A DNA stretch of 64,000 bases from Deltaproteobacteria bacterium (GCA_006226375.1 SBHC01000073.1:1-64000), one strand, 5' to 3'. Counted from the first letter of the stretch, positions 18,310 to 27,605 are shown. The notes: generated from the letters alone by a model not told the origin. Translations and numbers: made by a program.

Positions 18310-20415
18310 TCAGGGACGGTACGAGAGAGAAGACACAGGGCCGTTGTGCTGCTTGAGCGTGGCCGACACGGTGCCAGCTTTCAGGTCCCACACCCGGATA
18401 CTATTGTTATAGTGTCCAGCGACCAAAACATCTCGGGCCGGATGAAACGCAAGAGAGTACACCGCGCCAAACGCCGTCCCCTGAAGAGTCTTTGTCGCCT
18501 TGGGGGTTGGGCCTGAGACGTCGTACAGGAAGACCGTACCTTCGGCGCTTCCGACCGCCAAGCTTTGTCCGCTGGAGTCAAACGCAAGGGACGTAATCCC
18601 TTGTGTAGCAACATTGAGGATCGAACCTGTTCCGCTTAGGAGATCCAGCAGATACACAGATCCATCGCGGCTCCCTGAAGCCAACCATCGCCCTTTGGGG
18701 CCAAAAGCAACAGCAAAAACACCCAATGTATGCTTGGTAAAGCTAGTCTTCAGGAGCAGGTTGGTACCTTTTCGCTCCCAGAGGCGAACAACACCAGCGC
18801 CCGTTCCAGTCGCAACCCACGACCCTTTGGAGTCAATCGCGAGGCTGTAAATCGCAGCGTTGTGGCCGTTGACAGTGGCAAGCCCCTTTCCTGTAGCCAT
18901 GTCCCAGAATCGCAACGACTTGTCTTCGCCACCAGTGAGAACCCACTTGCCTTGCGGGTCCATCACAACGCCATAAATCGGAGCGGTATGACCTGTCGCC
19001 TTCCAAAGCACCCGAGCCAAGTCGGTGCTCCAGGCAATAACTTGCTTGTCATGGCCCACAGAGACAAGAGACTTACCGTCGGGAGCAAAGCGCGAAGCAT
19101 AGACCGCATCGGTGTGGCCTTGCACATACGAGCGAATGACTTTGTTGGTATTGATATCCCAGAGATAAAGGGGAGCTTGTTTGTCCCAGCTGCTGGAGAG
19201 CAGGTAGGAGACCTGGCAATCGTCAACCTTGCCGTTGCAGTCGTCATCGGTCTGGTTGCCGCACGTTTCTGTCTTTGGAACAACCATCCCCACACAAGGA
19301 GCCTTCCAGTCGCCGTTGTCGGTGCAGGTTTGGACGCCATCCTTGCAAGCTCCGACACCACGAGTTCCGGCTGCGCCAACATAGCAAGCGCGTGTTTCAC
19401 CTTTGGCGCATGTCGCTGGGTTGCAGTCATCGACCTTTCCATTGCAGTCGTCATCCAACTGGTTGCCACAGACTTCACCTTTGGGAAGGACCTCTCCAAC
19501 GCAAAGGCTCCAGGTAGTATCGGGATTGCAAGTTTGGATGCCACCCTTGCACGCGCCGACGCCATTCGTGGAAGCAGGACCACCGTAACATGGACGGGTT
19601 TCACCGGGCTTGCAGGCTTGGTTGCATGTGTTGTCGGGAGTTCCATCGCAGTCTTCGTCGATGGAGTTTCCGCAAACTTCCTGAGTGGGAACCACAGCCC
19701 CTTCACACGCCCCCCACTTTTCACCATTGCAAACCTGAGTTCCCTTTTTGCAAGGACCCACATCCACAGTGGGATCGGTTAATCCTTGCCGGAAGGGGTA
19801 GCACTCTCGCTTGTCGCCGTCTTTGCATTTGGGACAATCGTCATGTACGGGGTCGTCGATATACCCGTCACAATCATCATCTTGACCGTTGGTACAATTG
19901 CGATAGACCTCACCTTCAGGGCGAGGCAATGTGGTGCTCAAACAAACCAACTTGCCGAGAGTACAGGAACGGTACTCTCCTTTGGCACAAGGACCTTTTT
20001 CACCAGGAACGGTGCAGGCCTGGTTCATCTCAGGGTAGGTTTCATCTACAGAGCCGTCACAATCGTCGTCGATGCCGTTGCAGACTTCCTTGGTGTACTT
20101 GGAGCGGTCTTCCAAACATGTCGACCAACGTCCACCCAAACAAGTTTGTTTTCCGTAGGCGCAGTTGTACGAAGCGCTTGCGGCCCCGGACAGTCGGCAG
20201 CGCCGTGTCGTACCTGTGGTGCATGACGTGTCGTACGTTCCCGTTTCGCACAAGCCAGCGACACAAAACCGTCTGGAAACCCCGTACTTGTCGTAACAGT
20301 CCGAAGAGGTTTGGCACTCTCCATTGAAGCGGGGAGGAATGCAGATACAGTTGGCAAGCAGAGGCATCAGAACGAGCACTGCGACAAAACAAAAATGTTG
20401 CAAATTTCGAAACAT
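18310..20415 (-). CDS. Lipoprotein with five MopE-like Cys/Asp repeats and a WD40 propeller
   Basis: Type II signal peptide ending LLANC. The first 400 residues hold five MopE-type modules, each with a CNGxDDDCDGxxDE-like, calcium-loop-resembling core (CNGIDDDCDGSVDE, NGQDDDCDGYIDD, GNSIDEDCDGTPDN, GNQLDDDCNGKVDD, GNQTDDDCNGKVDD) and linking pieces of the type CxxGETRxCYxGxAxTxGVGAC. From about residue 405 a WD40 propeller of about seven blades follows (VYASRFAPDGKSLVSVGHDKQV, IYGVVMDPQGKWVLTGGEDKS and so on). It is probably exported and surface-attached, binding calcium or copper and a partner protein; function unknown. A promoter is visible at 20538-20566. Confidence 0.88.
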   Translation of the reverse strand: MFRNLQHFCFVAVLVLMPLLANCICIPPRFNGECQTSSDCYDKYGVSRRFCVAGLCETGTYDTSCTTGTTRRCRLSGAASASYNCAYGKQTCLGGRWSTCLEDRSKYTKEVCNGIDDDCDGSVDETYPEMNQACTVPGEKGPCAKGEYRSCTLGKLVCLSTTLPRPEGEVYRNCTNGQDDDCDGYIDDPVHDDCPKCKDGDKRECYPFRQGLTDPTVDVGPCKKGTQVCNGEKWGACEGAVVPTQEVCGNSIDEDCDGTPDNTCNQACKPGETRPCYGGPASTNGVGACKGGIQTCNPDTTWSLCVGEVLPKGEVCGNQLDDDCNGKVDDCNPATCAKGETRACYVGAAGTRGVGACKDGVQTCTDNGDWKAPCVGMVVPKTETCGNQTDDDCNGKVDDCQVSYLLSSSWDKQAPLYLWDINTNKVIRSYVQGHTDAVYASRFAPDGKSLVSVGHDKQVIAWSTDLARVLWKATGHTAPIYGVVMDPQGKWVLTGGEDKSLRFWDMATGKGLATVNGHNAAIYSLAIDSKGSWVATGTGAGVVRLWERKGTNLLLKTSFTKHTLGVFAVAFGPKGRWLASGSRDGSVYLLDLLSGTGSILNVATQGITSLAFDSSGQSLAVGSAEGTVFLYDVSGPTPKATKTLQGTAFGAVYSLAFHPARDVLVAGHYNNSIRVWDLKAGTVSATLKQHNGPVSSLSYRP

Positions 20416-20537
20416 ACATACAACCCTTCGGAGAAGAGAGCATCAGGGACAGCAAGCGAGACCACAGGGGCGCGCTCCATCGACAATCGGAGAGCCACCA
20501 CCCGCTTGCACAATATCTTTAGACTTCCGTGGGTTAC

Positions 20538-20566
20538 AGAATAGGAGTTTGGGTTAAACTTGTCAA
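20538..20566 (-). promoter_or_regulatory. Sigma70-type promoter for the MopE/WD40 gene
   Basis: Read on the minus strand: TTGACA (20566-20561), 17-base spacer, TATTCT (20543-20538). This is the best-matching promoter in the window and would give an about 115-base leader before the ATG at 20415. Confidence 0.55.
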
Positions 20567-20589
20567 TGCACGTTGGGAAATGGGGAGCG

Positions 20590-21279
20590 TCATGAATGTC
20601 CGGGCTTGGAAGCCCGTCGTAGGAGAACGTACATCGCACCTCCCCCACCATCGTAGGGTCGCGCGGTACAGAAAGCGAGGACCTTTTTACGGAGAAATCC
20701 TCGGGTCATCCATACAAACAAACGACGCTTTAGGATCGGCTCTTTCTTGGGAGAATGAAGCCCTCGACCATGTACAATGAGCAAGCACTGGTGATCTTTG
20801 CGTCGTTGTTCTGCCACAAAGGAATGGAGTGCTTCCTTGGCTTCATCTACGGAGAGACCATGTAGATCAATGTAGGCCTGCCAGGAAAGTTCACCTTGTC
20901 GAAGCTTTTGAAGAACGCGTGGGTCCAGATCTTGCGCAGCTCCTTCCAGGTGTTCTTCGTGGTAGCTCAGATCAAAGTCGTGCGTTCCCTGCACAAGACC
21001 TTCCAAGAATTCACGTACTTCATCTTCCGCGGTTTGGTAGGTCTTGGCCGAAGCCAGTACAGGCAAAGACTCCTCTCTTGCTTCCGAGAGAGGAATGACG
21101 TCGGCCATCTCCTGCTCAAACAGATCTTTGTCGGAGAGGTTACGCTCTTTTTGCCGTTGTGCGCGTCGTGGTGGAGGTTTTTCCCTCGCTGTGGGCAGAG
21201 AAAGCCGCACAGACGCCTGCACCAATTGCTCACGTAAGCGACTGTTGGAGAATGACTTGGCATTGCTTTTGCGGGTCAA
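20590..21279 (-). CDS. Smr-domain protein
   Basis: The C-terminal 90 residues form an Smr domain: YIDLHGLSVDEAKEALHSFV carries the DLHG motif and LLIVHGRGLHS the HGxG motif, followed by AFCTARPYDGGGGAMYVLLRR. Smr domains are DNA or RNA nicking endonucleases or nucleic-acid binders. The first 110 residues are charged, with KPPPRRAQRQKERN. The open frame continues to 21465, but the upstream residues do not look like protein; a TTG at 21279 is preceded by GGAGAGGAGAG and is preferred, giving 229 residues. An ATG at 21315 is an alternative. Divergent from the Cys-rich lipoprotein gene. Confidence 0.82.
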   Translation of the reverse strand: MTRKSNAKSFSNSRLREQLVQASVRLSLPTAREKPPPRRAQRQKERNLSDKDLFEQEMADVIPLSEAREESLPVLASAKTYQTAEDEVREFLEGLVQGTHDFDLSYHEEHLEGAAQDLDPRVLQKLRQGELSWQAYIDLHGLSVDEAKEALHSFVAEQRRKDHQCLLIVHGRGLHSPKKEPILKRRLFVWMTRGFLRKKVLAFCTARPYDGGGGAMYVLLRRASKPGHS

Positions 21280-21488
21280 CGTGCTCTCCTCTCCTACCGG
21301 TGGAGACAAACCCATCCCAGGAAGAACATAGCAAGGATGTCTGTTGGAAACAACAGCGCACTTCCCACAAGACGGAAGAATCCGGGTCGAGTTCATGTTG
21401 CCTGTGCCCTGGGTTTCGGCTATGGTGGAACAAGCAAGGTTTTGAGGAGCAGTCGAACGTCCCAACCCTCACAACAGGAGAGGCTTGC

Positions 21489-21935
21489 ATGAAGAAGAAA
21501 CCCAGCCACAATCGAGCGTTTGCCAAATGGTTGATGTTTTGGCTAGCCTTGTGTGGGTGCTACATGACCATCGCAGGTGGGGTCAACTGCAAATGCCCTC
21601 CCCCCGAACCGGACGGCGAGATCGTGGACGTGGACGCCAGCGAAACCAAAGACGACTGTTACTGCGTCGCTCCTGGCTCCCCCTGTCAGATCGACGGTGA
21701 CTGCCGAACCAAGATTAAGTATTGTATCTTCCTGACCTGCCAGAGCGGCAGCTGCCAGGAACCCAGAGAGACTCCGCCTCCTGAGCCGGTGCCGGAAGAA
21801 ACCAACACAGAGCCCCCGCCGACTTGCCCAGTGAACTGCGGAAACGACACGGATTGCAACAAAGACATCTGTGGCGAATACATCTATTGCAAAGAAGGAC
21901 GATGCTCCAAGAGTGACATTGTCATTCCACCCTGA
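21489..21935 (+). CDS. Cysteine-rich lipoprotein or secreted protein, unknown function
   Basis: A 148-residue product with a basic N-terminus and hydrophobic segment ending LALCGC, a plausible lipobox. The mature part has more than a dozen cysteines in pairs (CKC, CYC, GDCRTKIKYC, CQSGSC, CPVNCGNDTDC, CGEYIYC) and a proline-rich linker (ETPPPEPVPEE). Disulfide-stabilised extracytoplasmic location is inferred. ATG 21489 has AGGAGAGG upstream. It is not obviously related to the four-Cys repeat proteins near 57-59 kb, since the spacing differs. Confidence 0.75.
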   Translation: MKKKPSHNRAFAKWLMFWLALCGCYMTIAGGVNCKCPPPEPDGEIVDVDASETKDDCYCVAPGSPCQIDGDCRTKIKYCIFLTCQSGSCQEPRETPPPEPVPEETNTEPPPTCPVNCGNDTDCNKDICGEYIYCKEGRCSKSDIVIPP

Positions 21936-22016
21936 TCCAGGCCTTCGTACATACGTTCAGCCCCAATCTCTCTCCCATCTCTTCAATGATTGCTATCCCC
22001 CAAAGAAGGAACACAC

Positions 22017-23288
22017 ATGGATCGAACAACGTATCTGGTTGTAGGGGCAGGTGTAAGCGGCCTCGCCTTCGCCAACTTTATCTCAAACGATGACTACATC
22101 ATTTTGGAACGAGACAGCGAGATCGGTGGCTACTGCAAAACCATCCATCAAGACGGCTTTGTTTGGGATTACTCCGGGCACTTCTTCCATTTTCGTCACA
22201 AAGATCTGGAGCAGTATCTGGTCGATCGAATGCCCAACGACGAGATCAAAGTGGTCGAGAAATGCTCCCAGATTCTCTACAAAGACCGACTCGTGGAGTT
22301 TCCCTTCCAGAAAAACATTCACCAGCTACCGCAAGACGAGTTCATCGAGTGTCTCTACGATCTGTACTTCCTCGATAAGACCTCCACACCCACCAACTTT
22401 AAGGAGATGGTCTACAGCCGCTTTGGCGCAGGGATCGCAGAGAAGTTTCTCGTGCCCTACAACGAAAAGCTCTACGCTTGTGACCTCTCCGAACTCGACG
22501 TCAACGCCATGGGCCGGTTCTTCCCCTACGCAGATCTCGACGCCATCGTAAAGAACTTCCGCCAGGCAGATAACTCCTCCTACAACTCCACGTTCACCTA
22601 CCCAAGCGGAGGAGCGATCTCGTACGTCAACGCGCTGGCCAGCGAGGTAAAGGAAGGTGGAATTGCTCTCAACGAGGGCCTTGTCTCCATCGACCTCAAA
22701 CGAAAAGTGGCCACCACGACTCAACGAGAGATCGCCTTTGAGTACCTGATCTCCAGCGCCCCGTTTGACAAGCTCCTCGACATGACGGCCCTGCCCTATC
22801 CAGACGATGCGTTCCGCTACAACAAAGTGTTGGTGTTCAACCTCGGCTTCGACAAAAAAGGCTGGGAAGGCAAGCACTGGGTGTACTTCCCCGAGCGGAA
22901 GTATCCCTTCTATCGAGTCGGATTCTACGACAACATCTTCGACACCGAACGAATGAGCCTGTACGTCGAGATTGGCTATCCCTCAGGAGCTGAAGTCCCT
23001 GTTGAAGAGAAGCTAGAGCAAACCCTGGCTGGCCTCAAAGAAGCTGGGGTTATCACAGACCACCAGCTTGTAAGCTCGCACAACATTGTGCTGGATCCTG
23101 CTTACGTCCACATCACCCAAGAGAGCAACAACCTGGTTGAGGATCTGCGCGGTGTCCTCTCCACTCGTGGGGTCTATAGCATCGGTCGCTACGGAGGTTG
23201 GACCTACTGCGCCATTGAAGACAACATGATTGAAGCGCGCTCTCTCGCCCGGCAGCTTAACCAGATCAACGCATTGCCTGACTCATGA
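22017..23288 (+). CDS. FAD-dependent oxidoreductase, UDP-galactopyranose mutase/amine-oxidase-like
   Basis: N-terminal Rossmann FAD site VVGAGVSGLAFANF with the acidic strand end YIILERDSEIGGYC, then the active-site-like block GFVWDYSGHFFHF characteristic of the UDP-galactopyranose mutase/protoporphyrinogen-oxidase-like group, and a C-terminal flavin contact GRYGGWTYCAIEDNMI. It could isomerise or oxidise a nucleotide-sugar-linked compound; substrate not deducible. ATG 22017 follows AAAGAAGGA. Its stop overlaps the rtcA start by 4 bases (ATGA), which suggests coupled translation with an RNA-repair enzyme, an unexpected pairing. Confidence 0.85.
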   Translation: MDRTTYLVVGAGVSGLAFANFISNDDYIILERDSEIGGYCKTIHQDGFVWDYSGHFFHFRHKDLEQYLVDRMPNDEIKVVEKCSQILYKDRLVEFPFQKNIHQLPQDEFIECLYDLYFLDKTSTPTNFKEMVYSRFGAGIAEKFLVPYNEKLYACDLSELDVNAMGRFFPYADLDAIVKNFRQADNSSYNSTFTYPSGGAISYVNALASEVKEGGIALNEGLVSIDLKRKVATTTQREIAFEYLISSAPFDKLLDMTALPYPDDAFRYNKVLVFNLGFDKKGWEGKHWVYFPERKYPFYRVGFYDNIFDTERMSLYVEIGYPSGAEVPVEEKLEQTLAGLKEAGVITDHQLVSSHNIVLDPAYVHITQESNNLVEDLRGVLSTRGVYSIGRYGGWTYCAIEDNMIEARSLARQLNQINALPDS

Positions 23289-24367
23289 TCACGATCGACG
23301 GCTCGTTTGGCGAAGGTGGAGGACAGATTCTTCGCTCCTCCCTCTCGCTCAGTGCGATCACACAACAGCCCATTACCCTCCACAACATCCGGGCCAATCG
23401 CAAAAAGCCGGGTTTGCGGCGTCAGCACCTGGCGTGTGTCCAGGCTCTCGCCCAACTCTGTGAAGCCGAAGTCAGTGGTGATGAAGTAGGAAGCGACCAT
23501 GTCACGTTTGCTCCAACTACCCTCCCCCAATCCAACTTTACCTATGACATCGGTACAGCAGGATCCACCTCCCTCTTGTTCCATGCACTCTACTACCCGA
23601 TGCTTTGGGGGCAACAAGGCGGCACACTTGAACTCTTGGGTGGAACGCACAACGCGATGGCTCCCTCCTTCGACTACCTGGAGCGTGTCTGGCAGCCGTT
23701 GCTGAGCGAGTTTGGCTTTGAGGCCTCACTTGAATTGGGGTCCTACGGTTTCTACCCCAAAGGTGGAGGACACATTCGAGCGTTCATCCCTCCGAAACAT
23801 CCGGTAGGAAGCCAGGAAGCCCAAGGAGAACAAGATCCATCGTCCCTCACCTGGACCGAAAGACCAGCGTTCGCTCACCTTGAGATAGTCGCGATGTTTG
23901 CTCAGCCTCAAGGGCAACGACCACGCAAGCAGATCCCCCAGCGCATGGCCACCATGGCTCAAAAGATACTGAAAGCCAAAGGGTTTGCATCGACGGTCAC
24001 GACCTTAAATGTGGAGTCAGCCTCCGCTGGAGCGGTGTGCAGTATCTTTGCAACGTTTGGGAATCTTCGAGCAGGATTTGTCGCCTTTGGCGATCGGGGA
24101 GTGTCATCGGAAGCGGTCGGAAAGCAGGTTGCGTTGGAAGCCCTTCAATTTCTAGAGAGTGAAGCCTGTGTTGATTCTCATGCAGCCGATCAATTGTTGC
24201 TTCCTCTGGCGCTTCGTGGGAAGCCAGCGTCCTTTACAACGTCAGAAAAGACGGGACACCTGGAGACCAACGCCGACATCATTCAACGTTTCCTCCCCAA
24301 CTGTCAGTTCGTATTGACGGAGCAAGCTCCCAACCTTGTTCTGGTAGAGCTGAAGACTGAATCTTAA
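23285..24367 (+). CDS. rtcA: RNA 3'-terminal phosphate cyclase
   Basis: Converts RNA 3'-phosphate ends to 2',3'-cyclic phosphates through an adenylated histidine. Family blocks: GSFGEGGGQILRSSLSLS, the NIRANRKKPGLRRQHL helix, DIGTAGSTSLLFHALYYP, the glycine-rich YGFYPKGGGHI, and a C-terminal SHAADQLLLPLAL with the histidine in the position that is adenylated in E. coli RtcA. At 360 residues it is slightly long owing to an insert around 175-195. It starts inside the stop of the flavoprotein gene and its stop overlaps the rtcB stop by 4 bases on the opposite strand. Confidence 0.93.
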   Translation: MITIDGSFGEGGGQILRSSLSLSAITQQPITLHNIRANRKKPGLRRQHLACVQALAQLCEAEVSGDEVGSDHVTFAPTTLPQSNFTYDIGTAGSTSLLFHALYYPMLWGQQGGTLELLGGTHNAMAPSFDYLERVWQPLLSEFGFEASLELGSYGFYPKGGGHIRAFIPPKHPVGSQEAQGEQDPSSLTWTERPAFAHLEIVAMFAQPQGQRPRKQIPQRMATMAQKILKAKGFASTVTTLNVESASAGAVCSIFATFGNLRAGFVAFGDRGVSSEAVGKQVALEALQFLESEACVDSHAADQLLLPLALRGKPASFTTSEKTGHLETNADIIQRFLPNCQFVLTEQAPNLVLVELKTES

Positions 24368-25767
24368 TCTTCCGGTCGCTCACCTGGAGGAGCCATCTTA
24401 ACAAGCTTGGGCTCAAAGCGAGCGACGGTTTCAACGAGGTCGCTTTGCTCTTGCATGACCTTGTGGATGTCTTTGTAGACGCCGGGAACTTCATCGAGGC
24501 CAGCGCTCAACAAGGTGACGCCTTTCTCTTCCAGTTCGCGCTCAACGTCTTTCCAGGAAAAGGTCGATTTGGCTTGCTTCCGGGACATCACACGACCCGC
24601 ACCGTGCGCGGCGCTTTGCAGGGATGACGTCTCGCCTTTGCCGCGAACCACAAACGCTGGGCTTGCCATCGATCCTGGGATGATCCCCAATTCACCAGCG
24701 CCGGCAGGGGTTGCCCCTTTTCGGTGAACATAAAGTTCCTTGCCGTCGTGGACTTCTTTCCAACAGAAGTTGTGGTGATTCTCAAGCTGCAACAGCGCGC
24801 TGGCCTTCAAGCTTTTCAACATCGAATCATGAATGCAAGCGTGGTTGGCCGCAGCATACTCTCCCATCAAGTTCATCGCGGCCCAGTATTCCTGACCTGC
24901 TTCCGAGTCCATGTCCAACCAGGAGAGGTGACGCAAGTGTTTGGGAAGCTCAGGATGCATCGCCATCGCAAGCCGGGAGTAATGAGAAGCAACGGAAGCT
25001 CCAACGCCTCGACTGCCACTGTGGGACATAATCGCAAGATACTCACCTGCCTCAAGGCCCAGGTCATCCTGCTCCAAAACAAAGATACCGTACTCAACAA
25101 AGTGATTGCCCGAACCGCTGGTGCCCAATTGTTTCCAGGCTTTGTCACGGTTTCGCTGGGTGATGGGACTGACGCTCCAGTCCTTCTCCATCACCTCATG
25201 GTCACGTCGGTACTGTTGTCGGAACGAAGCTCCAATCCCAAACCGGGTCTCCTGCTCCAACGCTCGGATCAGGGTGTTGGTGTTCCGAGCCAGCGCTGAA
25301 ACGGGCATGTCCAACACGGTCATTTTCATCCGACAGGCGATATCAACTCCAACAGCATAGGGAATGACAGCGTTTTCAGTCCCCAGCACTCCACCAATGG
25401 GAAGGCCGTACCCAACGTGCGCGTCGGGCATCAAAGCACCAGCCACCGACACGGGCAGTTCACAAGCGTTCTTCATTTGTTGGACGGCAGACTCTTCGAG
25501 GTCGTCACCCCATTGTTTCCAGGGTGCGGGCTCCTCTCGTGGCACAAAGGGGCTTGCCAATGCAATCGCACCCCCTATAGCTTCAGCCAGATCCTTCCAA
25601 AACGGGTCTTCCATGAACGAAGCAGGATCCTCAACGATCGCTTTCACAGTCTTGCGGATGGCGCTTTTCTTCATGCCGACATCACGAGCATCCCGGCACA
25701 ATCCGGCGGCCAGCCTGATATTGTCACCTTTGGGGATACCGAGATTTTGCAACTCGCGACTTTTCAT
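24364..25767 (-). CDS. rtcB: RNA-splicing ligase RtcB
   Basis: GTP/Mn-dependent ligase that joins 2',3'-cyclic phosphate or 3'-phosphate RNA to 5'-OH RNA. Seen are MPDAHVGYGLPIGG, VGVDIACRM with the metal-binding cysteine, NHFVEYG, SHSGSRGVGASVA, and HGAGRVMSRKQA where the histidine accepts GMP. Length 467 fits the bacterial group. ATG 25767 is preceded by GGAG. No RtcR regulator or sigma54 promoter is visible. The gene converges on rtcA, with a 4-base overlap of the stop codons. Confidence 0.95.
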   Translation of the reverse strand: MKSRELQNLGIPKGDNIRLAAGLCRDARDVGMKKSAIRKTVKAIVEDPASFMEDPFWKDLAEAIGGAIALASPFVPREEPAPWKQWGDDLEESAVQQMKNACELPVSVAGALMPDAHVGYGLPIGGVLGTENAVIPYAVGVDIACRMKMTVLDMPVSALARNTNTLIRALEQETRFGIGASFRQQYRRDHEVMEKDWSVSPITQRNRDKAWKQLGTSGSGNHFVEYGIFVLEQDDLGLEAGEYLAIMSHSGSRGVGASVASHYSRLAMAMHPELPKHLRHLSWLDMDSEAGQEYWAAMNLMGEYAAANHACIHDSMLKSLKASALLQLENHHNFCWKEVHDGKELYVHRKGATPAGAGELGIIPGSMASPAFVVRGKGETSSLQSAAHGAGRVMSRKQAKSTFSWKDVERELEEKGVTLLSAGLDEVPGVYKDIHKVMQEQSDLVETVARFEPKLVKMAPPGERPED

Positions 25768-25857
25768 AAGAACTCCAAAACAAGTTGTTCAGGTAAAATG
25801 AGGAAGAAGGGTCAGGTTTGTCTTCCACTCCCTCAACGAACAACACCCCCTTGAGGT

Positions 25858-26211
25858 TCACCAAGGCTTCGGCGACTGCGCCAACTCTGTCCATGTCTCT
25901 GGGTCCAGGCTGGTGTACAAGAGCGTGTATGCCGGACAACCCAGATCTTCCGCCATCGACTCCCCGACTTCGTAAAAGAGAGTGTCGATCGGGCTTGGTT
26001 TCAGGAGAAGGGCCAGAGCGGGCTTCCCATCGGGGGATTCAGTTCGCGTCAGTCCGTAGGGTTCGGTCCAAGCAAGAAGGTTGGGTCGCCAGGACGCCCA
26101 AAAATCGGTGTTGGTCAGAAAGATATCTTGGGCCTCTTGGGATTGAGTTGGGTCATCGGGCAACAAGAAAAGCAGCACCGCAATGTCTTGATCTTTGGAA
26201 ACGGATGCCAT
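25858..26211 (-). CDS. Small hypothetical protein
   Basis: A 117-residue soluble acidic protein (MASVSKDQDIAVLLFLLP...). It has no signal peptide or membrane segment, and two tryptophan-rich stretches (FWASWRPNLLAW, ETWTELA). No family recognised. ATG 26211 follows GAGGAGG, a strong ribosome site, which supports that it is translated. It is upstream of rtcB on the same strand with a 90-base gap and could be co-transcribed. Confidence 0.65.
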   Translation of the reverse strand: MASVSKDQDIAVLLFLLPDDPTQSQEAQDIFLTNTDFWASWRPNLLAWTEPYGLTRTESPDGKPALALLLKPSPIDTLFYEVGESMAEDLGCPAYTLLYTSLDPETWTELAQSPKPW

Positions 26212-26351
26212 GTCTGTCCTCCTCTGGCAAGCTTCTGGGGTAGGATGGGTATCACATTGTAGGGGAAGCTGTAAATCAACCTTGACCCGGCAACAACGAG
26301 CCCTTACGCTACGCTGTCTTGCAGGCAAACAACCCAACAAGGGAGAGATTC

Positions 26352-27605
26352 ATGATCTGGGTGGGCATGGGAGTATTGATGGTCGCGCTTGTGGGTGTGG
26401 GGCTGTCTTGGCGAGTGCGACAAGCCTGGAATCATTACCCAACCTACCACGACGTCCATTACCGCGTGCGCACCCAAGACGGGTGGGACCTCAGCCTGTA
26501 TCGATACATCCACGCCAACGACCTGGCTCAAGAGGAAGAAACGGCGCCCCCACCACGGCCTGTAGTGGTGCTCTGCCATGACATAGGAAGTTCCCCCCAA
26601 CTGTGGGAGCAAGATGGCCCACAGTCCTGGCCTTTGCAATGCAAAGCCCTCGGCTACGACGTCTGGTCCGTGGGTCTTCGAGGGACCTCAAGCGCAGAGC
26701 CACACTACCTTGACGTGTACCACGGGTGGGGATGGGACCTGGAAGCTCACATTCACTTTGATCTTCCCGCCTTGCTTGCGACCATCCGGCAACATACCCA
26801 AGGAGCAGCGATACATTGGATCGGTCATGGCCTGGGAGGCACACTAGGCCTCGTGAGCCACACACAAAGCGCCTCCCCCTTCGCGTCATGCACCGTTATC
26901 AACTCAGGGCTCAAGCCCCTCCCACGTTTCCGTGGCATCGCAGCCCTACTTCGTTGGTGGCCCCTTCCCTTTGTCCCGCTGCCACAGATTTACCGCTGGA
27001 CAACCCCGTTTCGTTGGACCTTGCAACAATGGCGCTCGCTTCGCTCCAAGGTGTTACAACAAACCCAGCAAAAAGCAGCACCGTTCTCACCGGCTCTTGC
27101 CGTCCAGCTCAAGCCCCTCTCGACGCCAGTCCTCCGCCAAACCCTTCGCTGGTGGTACAAAGGACATTGGCAGCTTCGAGCAGGACAACCGTCGCTGCAT
27201 ACCGAGTTGTCAACGTTTTCGTGCCCAGTCTTTTCGATGAGCGCTCCAGGCTCGGCCCAAGCACCGACCCGCGCCGTTCAACAGCTTCTTGAGCAGCTAC
27301 CCTCCTCCCAGAGGTATAGCTTTCACATTGACTTGTCTGGCGAAGAACACACCGACTCTCCAACAGCACAATCAGACTCCAGCGATGAACCGGCCTTACC
27401 CAACACCACGTTGGAGGAGGATACCAGCGAATCGCCAGCCTGGGCCAAAGAGATCCCGTATGGACACTTTGCACCGCTGCTGCATTCTCAACTTCGGCAA
27501 CGACTGCTCATAGAGTGGCACACATGGCACCAATCCCTCTTTGCTCCCAAGCCTCCTCCCAAGCGTCGTCGTCGCCGGTCCTCCAGGCCAGGCAAGGAAA
27601 AGTAA
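26352..27605 (+). CDS. Alpha/beta-hydrolase-fold protein lacking the catalytic serine
   Basis: N-terminal membrane anchor (about 2-22), then an alpha/beta hydrolase core: PVVVLCHDIGSSPQLWE (oxyanion strand), GYDVWSVGLRG, and the nucleophile elbow IGHGLGGTLG, where the expected GHSxGG serine is Gly. The codons CAT GGC CTG confirm this. The acid position is also altered (SAPGSAQAPTRAV in place of GxxDxxxPxxxV), while the histidine region YGHFAPLL remains. The C-terminus is Pro/Arg-rich. A pseudo-enzyme with a scaffold or binding role is inferred; a membrane-facing lipase ancestor is likely. ATG 26352 is preceded by AAGGGAGAG. Confidence 0.82.
   Translation: MIWVGMGVLMVALVGVGLSWRVRQAWNHYPTYHDVHYRVRTQDGWDLSLYRYIHANDLAQEEETAPPPRPVVVLCHDIGSSPQLWEQDGPQSWPLQCKALGYDVWSVGLRGTSSAEPHYLDVYHGWGWDLEAHIHFDLPALLATIRQHTQGAAIHWIGHGLGGTLGLVSHTQSASPFASCTVINSGLKPLPRFRGIAALLRWWPLPFVPLPQIYRWTTPFRWTLQQWRSLRSKVLQQTQQKAAPFSPALAVQLKPLSTPVLRQTLRWWYKGHWQLRAGQPSLHTELSTFSCPVFSMSAPGSAQAPTRAVQQLLEQLPSSQRYSFHIDLSGEEHTDSPTAQSDSSDEPALPNTTLEEDTSESPAWAKEIPYGHFAPLLHSQLRQRLLIEWHTWHQSLFAPKPPPKRRRRRSSRPGKEK

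Noticed and set aside
18730-19782. 350-codon plus-strand frame
   Set aside because: Antisense to the MopE/WD40 gene; shadow caused by its regular codon pattern.
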